A DNA stretch of 64,000 nucleotides from Gari tellinella. Taxonomy: Eukaryota > Mollusca > Bivalvia > Cardiida > Psammobiidae. Every line of letters begins with the position of its first letter. The first letter of the stretch is position 1. Below are positions 1 through 10,645 of the stretch, in pieces. Below the pieces are notes generated by a model. That model saw only the letters and a list, made by a program, of their open reading frames with translations. It ran no database searches and was not told where the DNA came from. Both the position numbers and the translations under genes were made by a program. The stretch is from assembly GCA_922989275.2 (NCBI GenBank), contig OV277864.1:70684158-70748157 (forward strand), in the 5' to 3' direction.

Positions 1-670
1 GCATCTGACCAGAATCAAAACCGTTTCAGTTGACCTAACTTGATAAGGTTTTTAGCATTAATGCATTTATTTTGAAAGAATGACGTCTTTCCACTATAAA
101 GTGTTTCTTAGTCATTTAACCATCATGGTTGCTTACATGTGTTTGTAAGGTGTCCTTGTGGACCATATAAGTCACCAAAACATGAACCAGTCTTCCAGGT
201 AGCTTAAATACTGATCAAAATTAGCAATCAGTCTAGACCCTGATCAGAGGGCTCCTATAGGAGCACTCTGATCAGGGTCTACATTGTTTGCAAATGTAAT
301 GAGTATATCTTAAAGACATCTCCTGACGACCTTTTGGTCATAACGCATTGCCAGACAATTTCCTTGCAAAAAGCATGGGTCTTGTGCTTATTGAACCATT
401 GAAGCGTCTTGTGTGAGACTCCACCTTTATATTTGATAGTTTGGTTAGAAATAACCATTGAAAATCAATAGAGCATGAGTATAATCTGGACCTAGCCAGG
501 TAAACTGCATGTGATTTGACAGTTACATTGACACCTCCAGAACAATATGCTGGTGGTCCCTCAATGGACTGAGGAAAAGTCTTTAAACAGAACCATGGTG
601 TTGAAAGTTAAGGTGAACCTACCCATATACAAATTGAAAGTTGTATTTCAATAACTTGAACTGTCTTAAG
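1..670. other. Intron or flank without recognisable exon
   Basis: No exon is recognised. A near-perfect palindrome built on GACCCTGATCAGAGGGCTCC lies at 234-281 (hairpin family C). This stretch is presumably an intron of the ZIP transporter whose next exon starts at 2929; earlier ZIP exons would lie left of the window. Confidence 0.5.
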
Positions 671-671
671 T

Positions 672-2795
672 TAACCATAGCTGTATTTCAAAGACAAAGT
701 TTGGCTAAGCCACATGAAAATTTTGCTGCATTTCAAAGACAAGGTTTGGCTTAGCCATCTGTAAACTTGACTGTATTTAAAAGACAAAGTTTTGCTAAGC
801 AACATGTAAATTTGACTGTATTTCAACGAAAAAGTTTGGCTAAGCCACATGTAAATTTGACTGTATTTCAAAGACAAAGTTTTGCTAAGCAACATGTAAA
901 TTTGACTGTATTTCAACGAAAAAGTTTGGCTAAGCCACATGTAAATTTGACTGTATTTCAAAGACAAAGTTTTGCTAAGCAACATGTAAATTTGACTGTA
1001 TTTCAACGAAAAAGTTTGGCTAAGCCACATGTAAATTTGACTGTATTTCAAAGACAAAGTTTTGCTAAGCAACATGTAAATTTGACTGTATTTCAACGAA
1101 AAAGTTTGGCTAAGCCACATGTAAATTTGACTGTATTTCAAAGACAAAGTTTTGCTAAGCAACATGTAAATTTGACTGTATTTCAACGAAAAAGTTTGGC
1201 TAAGCCACATGTAAATTTGACTGTATTTCAAAGACAAAGTTTTGCTAAGCAACATGTAAATTTGACTGTATTTCAACGAAAAAGTTTGGCTAAGCCACAT
1301 GTAAATTTGACTGTATTTCAAAGACAAAGTTTTGCTAAGCAACATGTAAATTTGACTGTATTTCAAAGAAAAAGTTTGGCTAAGCCATATGTAAATTTGA
1401 CTGTATTTCAAAGACAAAGTTTGGCTAAGCCACATGTAAATTTGACTGTATTTCAAAGACAAAGTTTTGCTAAGCAACATGTAAATTTGACTGTATTTCA
1501 ACGAAAAAGTTTGGCTAAGCCATATGTAAATTTGACTGTATTTCAAAGACAAAGTTTTGCCTAGCAACATGTAAATTTGACTGTATTTCAACGAAAAAGT
1601 TTGGCTAAGCCACATGTAAATTTGACTGTATTTCAAAGACAAAGTTTTGCTAAGCAACATGTAAATTTGACTGTATTTCAACGAAAAAATTTTGGCTCAG
1701 CCATATGTAAAATTGACTGTATTTCAAAGACAAAGTTTTGCTAAGCAACATGTAAATTTGACTGTATTTCAACGAAAAAGTTTGGCTAAGCCACATGTAA
1801 ATTTGACTGTATTTCAAAGACAAAGTTTGGCTAAGCCACATGTAAATTTGACTGTATTTCAAAGACAAAGTTTGGCTAAGCCACATGTAAATTTGACTGT
1901 ATTTCAAAGACAAAGTTTGGCTAAGCCACATGTAAATTTGACTATTTAAAAGACAAAGTTTGGCTAAGCCACATGTAAATTTGACTGTATTTCAAAGACA
2001 AAGTTTGGCTAAGCCACATGTAAATTTAACTATTTAAAAGACAAATATTGGCTAAGCCACATGTAAATTTGACTGTATTTAAAAGACAAAGTTTGGCTAA
2101 GCCACATGTAAATTTGACTCTATTTCAAAAACAAGGTTTGGCTAAGCCAAATGTACTTTTGACTGTATTTCAAAAACAAGGTTTGGCTAAGCCACATGTA
2201 AATTTAACTGTATTTCAAAAACAAGGTTTGGCTAAGCCACATGTAAATTTAACTATTTAAAAGACAAATATTGGCTAAGCCACATGTAAATTTGACTGTA
2301 TTTAAAAGACAAAGTTTGGCTTAGCCACATGTACATTTGACTGTATTTCAAAAACAAAGTTTGGCTAAGCCATATGTACATTTGACTGTATTTCAAAGAC
2401 AAAGTTTGGCTAAGCCACATGCAAATTTGAATATTTCAAAGACAAGGTTTGGCTAAGCCACTTGTAAATTTGACTGTATTTAAAAGACAAAGTTTGGCTA
2501 AACCACTTGTAAATTTGACTGTATTTCAAAGACAAAATTTGGTTAAGCCACTTGTAAATTTGACTGTATTTCAAAGACACAGTTTGGCTAAGCCAAATGT
2601 ACTTTTGACTGTATTTAAAAGACAAAGTTTGGCTAAGCCACATGTAAATTTGACTATTTAAAAGACAAAGTTTGGCCAAACCACTTGTAAATTTGACTGT
2701 ATTTCAAAGACAAAGTTTTGCTAAGCCACATGTAAATTTGACTGTATTTCAAAAACAAAGTTTGGCTAGGCCACATGTAAATTTGTTTATAGTTT
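672..2795. repeat. 45-bp minisatellite with 90-bp higher-order unit
   Basis: About 47 tandem copies of a 45-bp unit (key words TTTGACTGTATTTCAA and GCTAAGCCACATGTAAA). Between about 780 and 1700 two variants alternate regularly (GACAAAGTTTTGCTAAGCAA and CGAAAAAGTTTGGCTAAGCC), giving a 90-bp higher-order repeat; further right the copies diverge and some lose bases. Because 45 is a multiple of three and the unit lacks stops in two frames, both strands carry long open frames of 15-residue repeats. These are by-products of the repeat. It ends about 130 bp before a ZIP exon. Confidence 0.95.
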
Positions 2796-2928
2796 AAAAT
2801 TTCAAGGTCACAATTTGTCAAAAAGTGAAGAGGGTCCATACACATGCATGACCCATGTTTTAATGTTCAGGAATTTCTTTTAGGGGTGTTTGTCACTCTG
2901 AAGTCTGTGACAGCTCTTGTTTTCTCAG

Positions 2929-3162
2929 AAAAAGAAGGAGAGGAGAGAGAAATGTTGTAAACCCAAGCCCCAAGATCCAGCCATCAGCATAGCATCATTC
3001 CACAAAGATATGCAGGATTCAGAGATGATCTGTTGTGATCCGGAGACTTGTTGTAACCCTGAGGATAGCAGATCATCAAGTGATGACCAGGATCAAGACC
3101 AGATGATGTCCTCAGGGGAGAATGGACTGAACATTGATGAGAAGCAGGACAATTTTAGCAAT
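2929..3162 (+). CDS. SLC39A8/14: ZIP8/14-type transporter, exon for TM3-TM4 cytoplasmic loop
   Basis: Internal exon of 78 codons, phase 0 at both ends, between acceptor TTTTCTCAG and donor AAT|GTATGT. It encodes a charged loop: a basic start (KKKERREKCCKPKP), then an acidic, Ser-rich part. Three Cys-Cys pairs occur (EKCC, MICCD, ETCCNPE), which could bind metal; that is inference. It is placed in the large cytoplasmic loop between membrane helices 3 and 4 because it splices in phase onto the exon at 5148 that encodes helix 4. Loops of this family are poorly conserved, so the assignment rests on splice sites, phase, orientation and position. Reading through the donor adds VCCD and a stop. Exons for the N-terminus and helices 1-3 are outside the window. 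Confidence 0.75.
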
Positions 3163-3197
3163 GTATGTTGTGATTAGTTTAGAGAATTATCTAGATT

Positions 3198-3390
3198 CAG
3201 GACTCCAGATAAGAGGGAGTAAACTGTACAAATTCAACCTTTTCTCACTCATTTTAGCAACTTATCCTATGGTGTTACTACTCATTAGAATCGTCTCTTC
3301 GAGACGATTCTAATGAGTAGTGACACCATAGGGTTTAATTAAGAGATAAAGATTTTAGTTTTTGAATTACCCCCGTTATCTGGAGCTGTG
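3198..3390. mobile_element. Hairpin MITE, CAGGRCTCCAGATAAG family, copy 1
   Basis: Terminal inverted repeats start CAGGACTCCAGATAAG and end TTATCTGGAGCTGTG. The centre is a palindrome, ATTAGAATCGTCTC then GAGACGATTCTAAT (3284-3320). The 6-bp direct repeat TAGATT flanks it on both sides (3192-3197, 3391-3396), and the copy at 18674 has flanks TTTAAT, which suggests a 6-bp target duplication. Superfamily unresolved: the CAG ends recall hAT elements, but hAT usually makes 8 bp. Non-autonomous. Confidence 0.8.
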
Positions 3391-3548
3391 TAGATTAATA
3401 GAATGAAGCAGGGGTTTTGTTAAAGATGGGTGATTTTATACCCAAGGTTGGTCTGCTCCCAGGGACCCAGTGGCAAACAAGCTTTTCTGTTGTGACTTAT
3501 ATAGAGATCTGAATAAAGACGTATGTTCAAAAGCTAACATAATTATGT

Positions 3549-4195
3549 TTATTACACCTCGCTTTGAGTTACGATGTTAATTTCTCATAGACCAAAATTA
3601 AACATTTTGCATGTCTTTTACATCTATCCAAAAAATATACTGTCACTCTGTATGATATTTTTTTGTGACGTTATATAAATATTAGATGGCAGTTTGCGTG
3701 ACATTCAAATTGTCAACCCGAGAAACAGCATGTCACCCCGAGGCGTAGCCAAGGGTGACATTGTTTTCGAGGGTTGACAATTTGGATGTCACGCAAACTG
3801 ACATCTAATATTTATTTTATTACACCGAGCTTATCAATTCTAGCTTTAGAATCGTCTCATTTGTATTTTATAAAATGTGTTGTGAATACTAATTTAGCGC
3901 AGACATGTACGTAACGCGGGAAACGACGTCGCCATCTATGACATCACATTGTTTGTAATTATGTTACCACTCTTTATAACGTTCCAACCTTCCAATGTAT
4001 CCAATAGCGAACTCAATGTCAATGCTGACAGTACGTTTTCGGACGGAGTAAAAAAGTAATGTCCTTTAGAGTGACGTCACAAAAAGAATATCATAAAGAG
4101 TGACAGTATATTTTGAATAGATGTAAAAGACATGCAAAATGTTAACTGTAGGTCTATGGGAATTTAACATTGTAACTCAAAGCGAGGTGTAATAA
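3549..4195. mobile_element. Element with about 125-bp terminal inverted repeats (TTATTACACCTCGC)
   Basis: The left end TTATTACACCTCGCTTTGAG is matched in inverse at the right end (CTCAAAGCGAGGTGTAATAA). The match runs for about 125 bp, through the word ACATGCAAAATG and its inverse. A second inverted pair lies inside (ATTAGATGGCAGTTTGCGTGAC near 3685 and its inverse near 3790) around GAGGCGTAGCC. Part of a second copy follows at 4196-4580, so the region is a nest of related foldback elements. It carries no coding sequence and lies in a ZIP intron. Confidence 0.7.
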
Positions 4196-4800
4196 CTCTC
4201 TTTATGATATTATTTTCTCTATTCTTAAAATACTGTCACTCTATATGATATCATTTTTGTGACGTCACTCTATAGGATATTATTTTCTCTATTCTTGAGT
4301 TGATATAAACAATGTGACGTCGTTTCACCCGTTACATGCATGGCGGCTCTAAATTGGTATTCACAACGTATTTTATAAAATAGGAACCAGGGTTGATGAG
4401 CTCGGTGTAATAAGATAAATATTAAATGGCAGTTTGTGTGCCATTTAAATTGAATGTCACGCAAACTGCCATCTAATATTTATATATTATTACACCTCGC
4501 TTTGAGTTACAATGTTAATTTCCCATAGACGAAAATGAAACATTTTGCATGTCTTTTAAATATATCCAAAAACAAATACTACATCATTATGTGATATTCT
4601 TATAGCTATGTGAATGTCGAAGAAAATCTATACCAAACCTTAGGGTGGGATTACTCATTAGAAACAATATCACATTGTGACAATTCTAATGTCAGTAGTA
4701 ACAACATAGGGTTTTGTGGAGACATAAAGAATAAAACATTAAGGAAAACTGTAAGTGAAAACAACCTTGTTTTATGCCACCACTAACTGATCAAACAAGA
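4196..4800. repeat. Second, partial copy of the TTATTACACC foldback element plus degraded MITE
   Basis: 4196-4580 repeats parts of the preceding element, including GAGCTCGGTGTAATAA, GCAGTTTG with its inverse, and TTATTACACCTCGCTTTGAG. 4640-4715 is a degraded hairpin resembling the centre of the CAGGRCTCC MITE (ACTCATTAGAA and its inverse). No exon is seen. Confidence 0.55.
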
Positions 4801-4805
4801 TGATT

Positions 4806-5131
4806 GTCAAACCCATTACCCCATAAATATGCATTTTTTCGCCTTTAATTTATTCCTCCACTGAGGACAATACTTTTACTGTATACAGGTATGAATATGT
4901 AGCATTAGAAATATTTTCTACATTCTAACAGATGGTAGCTTAAAGCAGGCTGAAATTAAAGCATAAGGCACATTCTGCTTTACTTTCAGCCTGCTTTAAG
5001 CTACCAGCTGCTAGAATGTAGAAATTATTTCCTATGTTAAATATTCACATCTGTTTAAATTGGAACTATTTTCTTCAGTGGAGGAATAAATAATAGACAT
5101 AAAAAGGCGTATTTATGAAGTAATGGTTAAC
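4806..5131. mobile_element. Family A palindromic MITE (piggyBac-like ends), ends 17 bp before a ZIP exon
   Basis: Ends resemble AACCCATTACCCCATAAA and its inverse. The centre is a long hairpin: TAGCTTAAAGCAGGCTGAAA at 4929 and TTTCAGCCTGCTTTAAGCTA at 4984, around AAAGCAGAATG-type arms. The right end TAATGGTTAA is followed at once by the pyrimidine tract and acceptor of the exon at 5148. Family A has about 20 copies in the window, and complete ones begin TTAACCC and end GGGTTAA. That fits a TTAA-targeting, CCC-ended piggyBac-type MITE (inference). Confidence 0.8.
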
Positions 5132-5147
5132 TGTTTTTTCATTTCAG

Positions 5148-5334
5148 CCACTTGTGCCAAAGCCCGGTCATCATCATCACCATGTTGCCCCAGTAGCCTG
5201 GATGATCATATTTGGTGATGGGCTGCATAATTTTGTTGATGGTGTGTCTATTGGAGCAGCCTTTACAGAGAGTGTTGTGACTGGAGTGTCCGTTTCCATA
5301 GCGATATTGTTTGAGGAGTTGCCCCATGAATTGG
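5148..5334 (+). CDS. SLC39A8/14: ZIP8/14-type transporter, exon for TM4-TM5 metal site
   Basis: Exon of 62 codons plus one base, acceptor TTTTTTCATTTCAG, donor TTGG|GTAAGG. It holds the family signature. Helix 4 has HNFVDGVSIGAAF and helix 5 has FEELPHELG, the two segments that form the transport site in ZIP proteins. In most LIV-1 ZIPs the helix-5 motif is HEXPHE; a Glu in place of the first His (EEXPHEXG) marks ZIP8 and ZIP14 in animals, which carry Zn, Fe, Mn and Cd. That Glu is present here, so a ZIP8/14 relative is the best call. Five consecutive His (PGHHHHHVAP) precede helix 4. Phase 0 at the start joins 2929-3162; phase 1 at the end joins 9077. Reading past the donor soon meets a stop. 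Confidence 0.95.
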
Positions 5335-5552
5335 GTAAGGATTATATTGTCTGTCTTTGCTGCATCAAATGACCAATTCTCTCTTGAAAATGCTCAGCGG
5401 TATATGAATTTTAGGCATGTCGGGTCAAGGTCATGGAGGTCAAAAGTTCAAATATTTGAAATGGAAATACCGGTAACCCTTGACATTCAAGATTTAGGGA
5501 CTTCATATTTGGTATTCACATTGGTTAATTATGAGGACTTAAGATATGTGTT

Positions 5553-6744
5553 TACAGTAAAACCTGTCCTAGCGGTCACCTGGTATAAGCGGTCACCTGG
5601 CTTTAACGGCCAGTTCGATCTCCCCCCGATTGAATTCATTCTATATTGCCCCTTGACTAGGAGGTCACCTGTATAACGCAGCCAGCGGCCAGAAAAATTC
5701 ATCCCAAACACTGTTTCCACACTGTATTAAACGGCCAAGTGGCCGCCCGCTGAAGTGTGATATGCCTGAATACCTGTGTCATTCAACAAATCCACGCGTC
5801 GATCCGTCTGTAACCTCATGTTGTCAAATTACGTGCTCGGCGGGGCGTGTTATTATCAACAAGTTTGTCTGGGAGATTAGCGATTACGTAATCAACATTT
5901 TCCATATCAAACCCACTGTAATGAACGGTCAGGCAACTTGAATACACGTGTTATGATTTCTGTCGAACGTGTCGCTCTTAATAACCGCCTAAATAACACA
6001 GCATATGGTACTGGTATCAAACTCTTTAATTAATCGTCAATTACACGGCCCGCGTCGATCTTATGTGTAATGTACATCACTAAAATTAGATTTAGTGACT
6101 TCCGAGAAAATCTCGCGTTATTATGCAAATGAATACTATCCACCAATCAAAACTTGCGTAATTCGAGGATGCTGGGGTGTTCCCCCAGTGTAAAAATAGC
6201 CGGTGTTAAATTTCCCATCCTGCAATTAATTTCCTCGACAACAATCAGAACTGAACAAAATGGTCGACCGATTTTTTACTTTAAATCTCTAATGCTGACT
6301 TGAAAGTACGTTTGACAACATTTGTAAAGTTTAAATGAGCTCCGGATAATCCGTAGACATGCGCACATGGATTCTGCCTCCGTGGCACAGAAAAATATGT
6401 GTACAAACGTAAGTGTAATGAAACAACATATAGATTCTACTGTATTCCATTTTCTGAAAATGAACATTAAGTTACCAGCACATGTTGATATGGAGATCAG
6501 ACTCCGAGTAACTGATGCTCGTGTCAATGTTTCTATAATCAAAAAGTGTACTGGTCATACACTTCTGTATGAGTTTGAGGACTTTTAATATGTTGTTGAC
6601 TTTTTAAATAGGAATGAATAGCGAACCGTGACCGTTTTCAAAATAGTAATCATTTTTCTTGCCCCTGGATAAAGCGGTCACCTGTCTTAAGCAGCCAATT
6701 TGGCTGCTTCCCTTCACTGGCTGCTTAAGACAGGTTTTACTGTA
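5553..6744. mobile_element. Mariner/pogo-like non-autonomous element
   Basis: About 1.19 kb bounded by inverted TACAGTAAAACCTGTC and GACAGGTTTTACTGTA, with TA at both ends as for Tc1/mariner-type insertion. Subterminal repeats of GGTCACCTG occur inside each end, with AAGCGGTCACC and CTGGCTGCTTAAGACAGG near the right. No transposase frame is visible; an open frame at 6367-6588 has no recognisable content. Lies in a ZIP intron. Confidence 0.75.
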
Positions 6745-7152
6745 TAGATATGTTGTGTTAAAGGTCTATATCTAATATAAAGTTAGTCAATCATATATAA
6801 TTATGTTGCCCATATGAAGAGGTCCACTAGTCATTCCCTCTATAAATGTTGGTAGCCATCCAACACAGGTTCAACTGTTATATTATAACTTCTATATGTA
6901 TAGTAGCATGCCAAAGGGGAGCAACTGCAAATTTTTTAATACAGCAAATTTCAAGAGTTTCCTCCCCTAGACACCCTTACCCCGGGGAAGAAAAGATTCA
7001 AACTGAAGATGCTTCGACTCTTGCCATAATCATACTGGGACTTTATTGAAATATTAGCAATAAAGTCTGGGATAAAACAACAAGGAAAAAGGGAAAACTA
7101 CATCTATAAAAGTTTGGACAGCTGTGAAAATCAGACTTTGTTCAAAAGTTTG

Positions 7153-7330
7153 ATTTAAGAAATAATAAATTCATACCAGTGTTTTATCGTGACAATAAAA
7201 CATGGGTAGGAGTTGAGATGTGTAGTAATTAAATCACGAGGCCGAAGGCCAAGTGATTTAATTATTAGCATCTCAACGACTACCCGTGTTTTATTATACG
7301 ATAAAATACTGGTATTAATTTATTATTTTG
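7153..7330. repeat. Long palindromic element centred on GAGGCCGAAGGCC
   Basis: Left arm (AATAAATTCATACCAGTGTTTTATCGTG, then AAAACATGGGTAG) is inverted on the right (CTACCCGTGTTTTATTATACG, then CCAGTATTAATTTATT with small changes). The centre CACGAGGCCGAAGGCCAAGTG separates the arms. It resembles foldback elements at 3671-3830 and 46420-46500, whose centres are GAGGCGTAGCC-like. No gene. Confidence 0.6.
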
Positions 7331-7547
7331 AATCTAACACGTAATTTAACCACATTTTGCACCGAAGAAACAGCGCTACATTTGGTGTACGCATTTTCGA
7401 AGCCATATGACGTCACGTTAGAACGTTACAGCATGTGATTGTTTTATTGAGAATTCAAACACAGACAAGGCTCTTCTTTGTATATATAGGGGCGTGCGCG
7501 AAGTGTGTTAAACATTACTTCCATGAAGAAGAATAATGCTATTAACC

Positions 7548-7740
7548 CCTTTGTCTGCTGACCGCAACTTTCCTGATTGTTGAAAACAGTTTAGATCCAG
7601 ATCAGACGTCGTGTAATGCAGCGTCTGATCTGGATCCAAATTTTTTGACACTCATCTTTAGGTATCTTTACCTAAACAATGTACAAATCTAATTTTAATA
7701 AGTTTTGCAGACAACAATTTAAAAGCAGACCTTATTACCG
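7548..7740. mobile_element. Family B1 MITE with GATCAGACG hairpin
   Basis: Begins TAACCCCTTTGTCTGC. The hairpin at about 7587-7640 is built on AGATCCAGATCAGACGTCG and its inverse. The tail carries TTGCAGACAACAATTTAAAAGCAGAC, typical of this family in the window (also near 23158, 27535, 28592, 54535, 54748 and 63065). Confidence 0.6.
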
Positions 7741-8776
7741 CAAGATAAGACTTAATCGGATGACAAGGTTTTATTCGCGAGAATATGATTTACGCTTTAA
7801 ATTCGCGAATAAAACCTTGTTTTGAAAATTGGTGACTTCTTAGAGCAGGTTGAAAGTAAAGCAGAATGTGCTTTAAGGCACAATCTGCTTTACTTTCAGC
7901 CTGCTTTAAGCTACCACCTGGTAGAAATATTGCATGATGTAGTGAATTAATATGGAAATGCATTACGCGAAATATTCATGACGAGAAAAATACCTGTTTT
8001 ACAGTATTGTGGTCTGAACTAGGGTATGTTGTAAGTTTATATATTTGGGACATTTAAGAAAGTAATGGTCTACATCTTAAAGAACATTTTCACAAGAGCA
8101 CTGTGTGTGTCCATTTTCAAGTGATTTAGAAAAAGCTGTTCACTCAGATTATTACAATTGTTCCTTAGTCTTGCATGAAGTACCGATTGGTGTATATGTC
8201 CAACTAGGTAGTACTCTGGAACTCTCCCTGGCTTTGATCTAGAAATATTAATTTTAAAAGAAGGGAATTTATTGCATCCAAAATTACTATCACGATAGTT
8301 ATCAATAGTTGAAAAAACTATCACGATAGACTATTGATACTTTGATTCACTATTGCAATACTATCACGATAGTTTATAACACATTATAATATTACAATGT
8401 GTGAATATAAACCATAAGGAATGTTTTCCGTATCCTAGCAGATGGTAGCTTAAATCAGGCTGAAAGTACAATAGAATGTGCCTTCATCAACCAACTTTAA
8501 GCATCCATCTGTCTTCTCAATATTGAAATCAAGCTAAACGGCTAAGGATTAAAAAGAGACTTAAAGAAACACTGGGGACAAAATCAAACACGCCATCTCA
8601 AAACTTGCGGAGGGGAACACTTATAAATGTTTTTGTTCTATCAATAGTAGCTCAAACTATTGTCGATAGCATGGAAAGTTTTATTTTGTAATCCATAGTC
8701 AGTTATCATGACTAAAGCTGTTGCGATAAGTAGATACTATTGACTATCGTGCAACTCCTACTTTTCACTAGACTGT
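7741..8776. repeat. Intronic stretch with degraded family A hairpins and TATCACGATAG repeats
   Basis: A family A hairpin core lies at about 7846-7912 and a more decayed one at 8446-8510. ACTATCACGATAG-type words cluster at 8288-8375 and 8640-8750 and recur at 10465-10500. A foldback near 7770-7820 pairs TCGCGAATAAAACC with its inverse. No exon is recognised. Confidence 0.5.
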
Positions 8777-9040
8777 TCAATGAGTTTAACCCTATTTACC
8801 CAATAGCCTTTCTCTAGTTTTGAATATAAGTGACTACTTAAAGCTGGTTGAAAGTAAAGCAGAATGCGCCTTGAGGCCCATTTGGCTTTACTTTCAACCA
8901 GCTTTAAGCTACCTACTGTTAGAAAAAAGACAATATTCCTTATATACATAATCATGAATGTAAAAATTGGAACTATTTTCTTCAGCAGAGGGATAATTTG
9001 AATGCGCTAAAAAGAGCTTACATGAGCGAAAGGGTTAAAA
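8777..9040. mobile_element. Family A MITE ending about 36 bp before a ZIP exon
   Basis: Begins GTTTAACCCTATTTACCCAATAG and ends GAAAGGGTTAA. The hairpin is at 8837-8909 (TTAAAGCTGGTTGAAAGTAA and its inverse). After the end only 36 bp remain before the acceptor of the exon at 9077, so this is the second ZIP acceptor abutted by the same MITE family. Confidence 0.75.
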
Positions 9041-9076
9041 GATTTTTCTGTACAATGTATTATGATTTTATTTCAG

Positions 9077-9264
9077 GTGATTTTGCTGTTCTTCTGAATT
9101 CTGGTATGAAGTTCAAGAAGGCGTTGTTGTACAATTTCCTGTCCGCTACTATGTGCTATCTAGGCCTGGTCGCCGGTATCTTCCTTGGAGCAAACACCTC
9201 CACTCATACCTGGGTGTTCGCCTTTGCTGGGGGCATGTTCTTGTATATAGCACTTAAGAATATG
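9077..9264 (+). CDS. SLC39A8/14: ZIP8/14-type transporter, exon for TM6-TM7
   Basis: 188-bp exon, acceptor ATTTTATTTCAG, donor AATATG|GTAAGA. Its first two bases complete the Gly codon of HELG. The product continues GDFAVLLNSGMKFKKALL (helix 6 start), then LSATMCYLGLVAGIFLG and WVFAFAGGMFLYIALKNM (helix 7), the usual end of ZIP transporters of this subfamily. It ends at a codon boundary (phase 0), matching the exon at 12730. The last part of the exon together with the donor (CTTGTATATAGCACTTAAG, then AATATGGTAAGAATGG) is copied many times in the following intron as a 40-bp minisatellite, so the true donor competes with nearly identical copies. Confidence 0.95.
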
Positions 9265-9363
9265 GTAAGAATGGTTGTTCTCGTATATAGCATTTAAGAA
9301 TAATTAAGGTAAGAATGGTTGTTCTTGTATATAGCACTTAAGAATATGGTAAGAATGGTTGTT
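9241..9363 (+). repeat. Junction minisatellite, left block (exon/donor copies)
   Basis: The authentic exon 3 end is followed by two more units of the same 40-bp sequence. Each contains TATATAGCA(C/T)TTAAGAAT and a donor-like GGTAAGAATGG. The array is then broken by a mobile element and resumes at about 10646. See the right block. Confidence 0.9.
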
Positions 9364-10645
9364 ATACGCCCGTCATCGACGGTCGTATTATGGTATACCC
9401 AGCGCTGTCCGTACGTCCGTCCGTACGTCCGTCCGTACGTCCGTCCGTCCGTTAACTTTTCTTGTTAGCGCTCTCTCACCTTCATTTATTTACCGATTTT
9501 GATTAAACTTCCTACAAATATTCCATACCACAATAGCTCGGACGAGTTCGCGTTTCAGACGTTGGCGGCTATTTTTAGCAGAGTTATGCCCCTTTATTGT
9601 CAAAAATGGGCATTTTTAAAAAAAAACCAGAACTTTTTTTTTAATCATTCAATTTATTTCAAATTTGATATGGTGATACAATGAATGAAGTTACTTAACA
9701 TATATTACGGGTTTTTGGTTTGACTTCGTATTTTCAGAGTTATGCCCCTTTACACAATTTTTTAACAATATATTGATTCCTGATAATAATTTTACTTACA
9801 TTTTGTCTATTGTAACCAAATTTCATATTTAGCTTTCTCATCATACAGGGAAGGCACCTGTGAATTTTGGTTCCTGTTAAATTATTTTTAGCAGAGTTAT
9901 GCCCCTTTACATCCTTAAAATTTAAAATAAGCCACACTTCGTCCGTTAACTTTTCTTCTTAGCGCTCTCTCACCTTCATTTATTGACCGATTTTGATTAA
10001 ACTTCCTACAAATATTCCATACTACAATAGTTCGGACGAGTTTGCGTTTCAGACGTTGGCGACTATTTTTGGCAGAGTTATGCCCCTTTATTGTCAAAAA
10101 TGGGCATTTTTAAAAAAAAAAACAGAACTTTTTTATTTTTCATTCAATTGATTTCAAATTTGATATGGTGATACAATGAATGAAGTGACTTAATATATAT
10201 TACGGGTTTTTGGTTTGACTCTGTATTTTCAGAGTTATGCCCCTTCACACAATTTTTTTAACAATATATTGTTTCCTGATAATAATTTTACTTACATTTT
10301 GTCTATTGTAACCAAATTTCATATTTAGCTTTCTCATCATACAGGGAAGGCACCTGTGAATTTTGGTTCCTGTTAAATTTCAGACGTTTGCGACGATTTT
10401 TAGCAGAGTTATGCCCCCTTTATTGTCAAAAATGGGCATTTTTTAAAAAACCCAGAACTTTTTTCTTGACTATCGCAATACTATCGGGATAGTACTTGAG
10501 CTATCGCAATACTACAGCATAGTCTTTTTGAGATTGATAGTCGGGCCTACACTCCGGGCGACTTTTTCCAGTCAGCCTGAGTCTGGACGACTTTGACACC
10601 TGCCGGCCGTGACGGGCGTATTTTGCCGCACTGCGGTGCTCTTGT
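9364..10645 (-). mobile_element. Inserted element (CAAGAGCAC family) splitting the junction minisatellite
   Basis: In the minus orientation it starts CAAGAGCACCGCAGTGCGGC, then TACGCCCGTCA; the left side shows the inverse-paired TACGCCCGTCA at 9364. The same terminal words start the element at 19541. GTCCGTACGTCC runs occur at 9410-9450, and a block of about 495 bp (CGTTAACTTTTCTT...AGCGCTCTCTCACC to TTATGCCCCTTTACA) is present twice in tandem (from about 9450 and 9944) with a third partial copy at 10380. No transposase frame is seen; the class is unknown. Confidence 0.7.

Noticed and set aside
234..281. Perfect hairpins as transcription terminators or pre-miRNAs
   Set aside because: They recur dozens of times within MITE families; terminators of this kind are bacterial, and no hairpin has a distinct single-copy arm expected of a conserved miRNA.
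671..2845. Long open frames on both strands of the 45-bp minisatellite as genes for repeat proteins
   Set aside because: The frame follows from a 45-bp unit without stops; no start context, signal, or non-repeat domain; lies in a ZIP intron.
2917..2928. Start of the ZIP loop exon at 2917 with a non-ATG start
   Set aside because: These bases are the pyrimidine tract and AG of the acceptor; the exon begins at 2929.
5311..5676. 121-codon frame starting inside the ZIP exon
   Set aside because: Out of frame with the transporter and runs past its splice donor into the mariner-like element.
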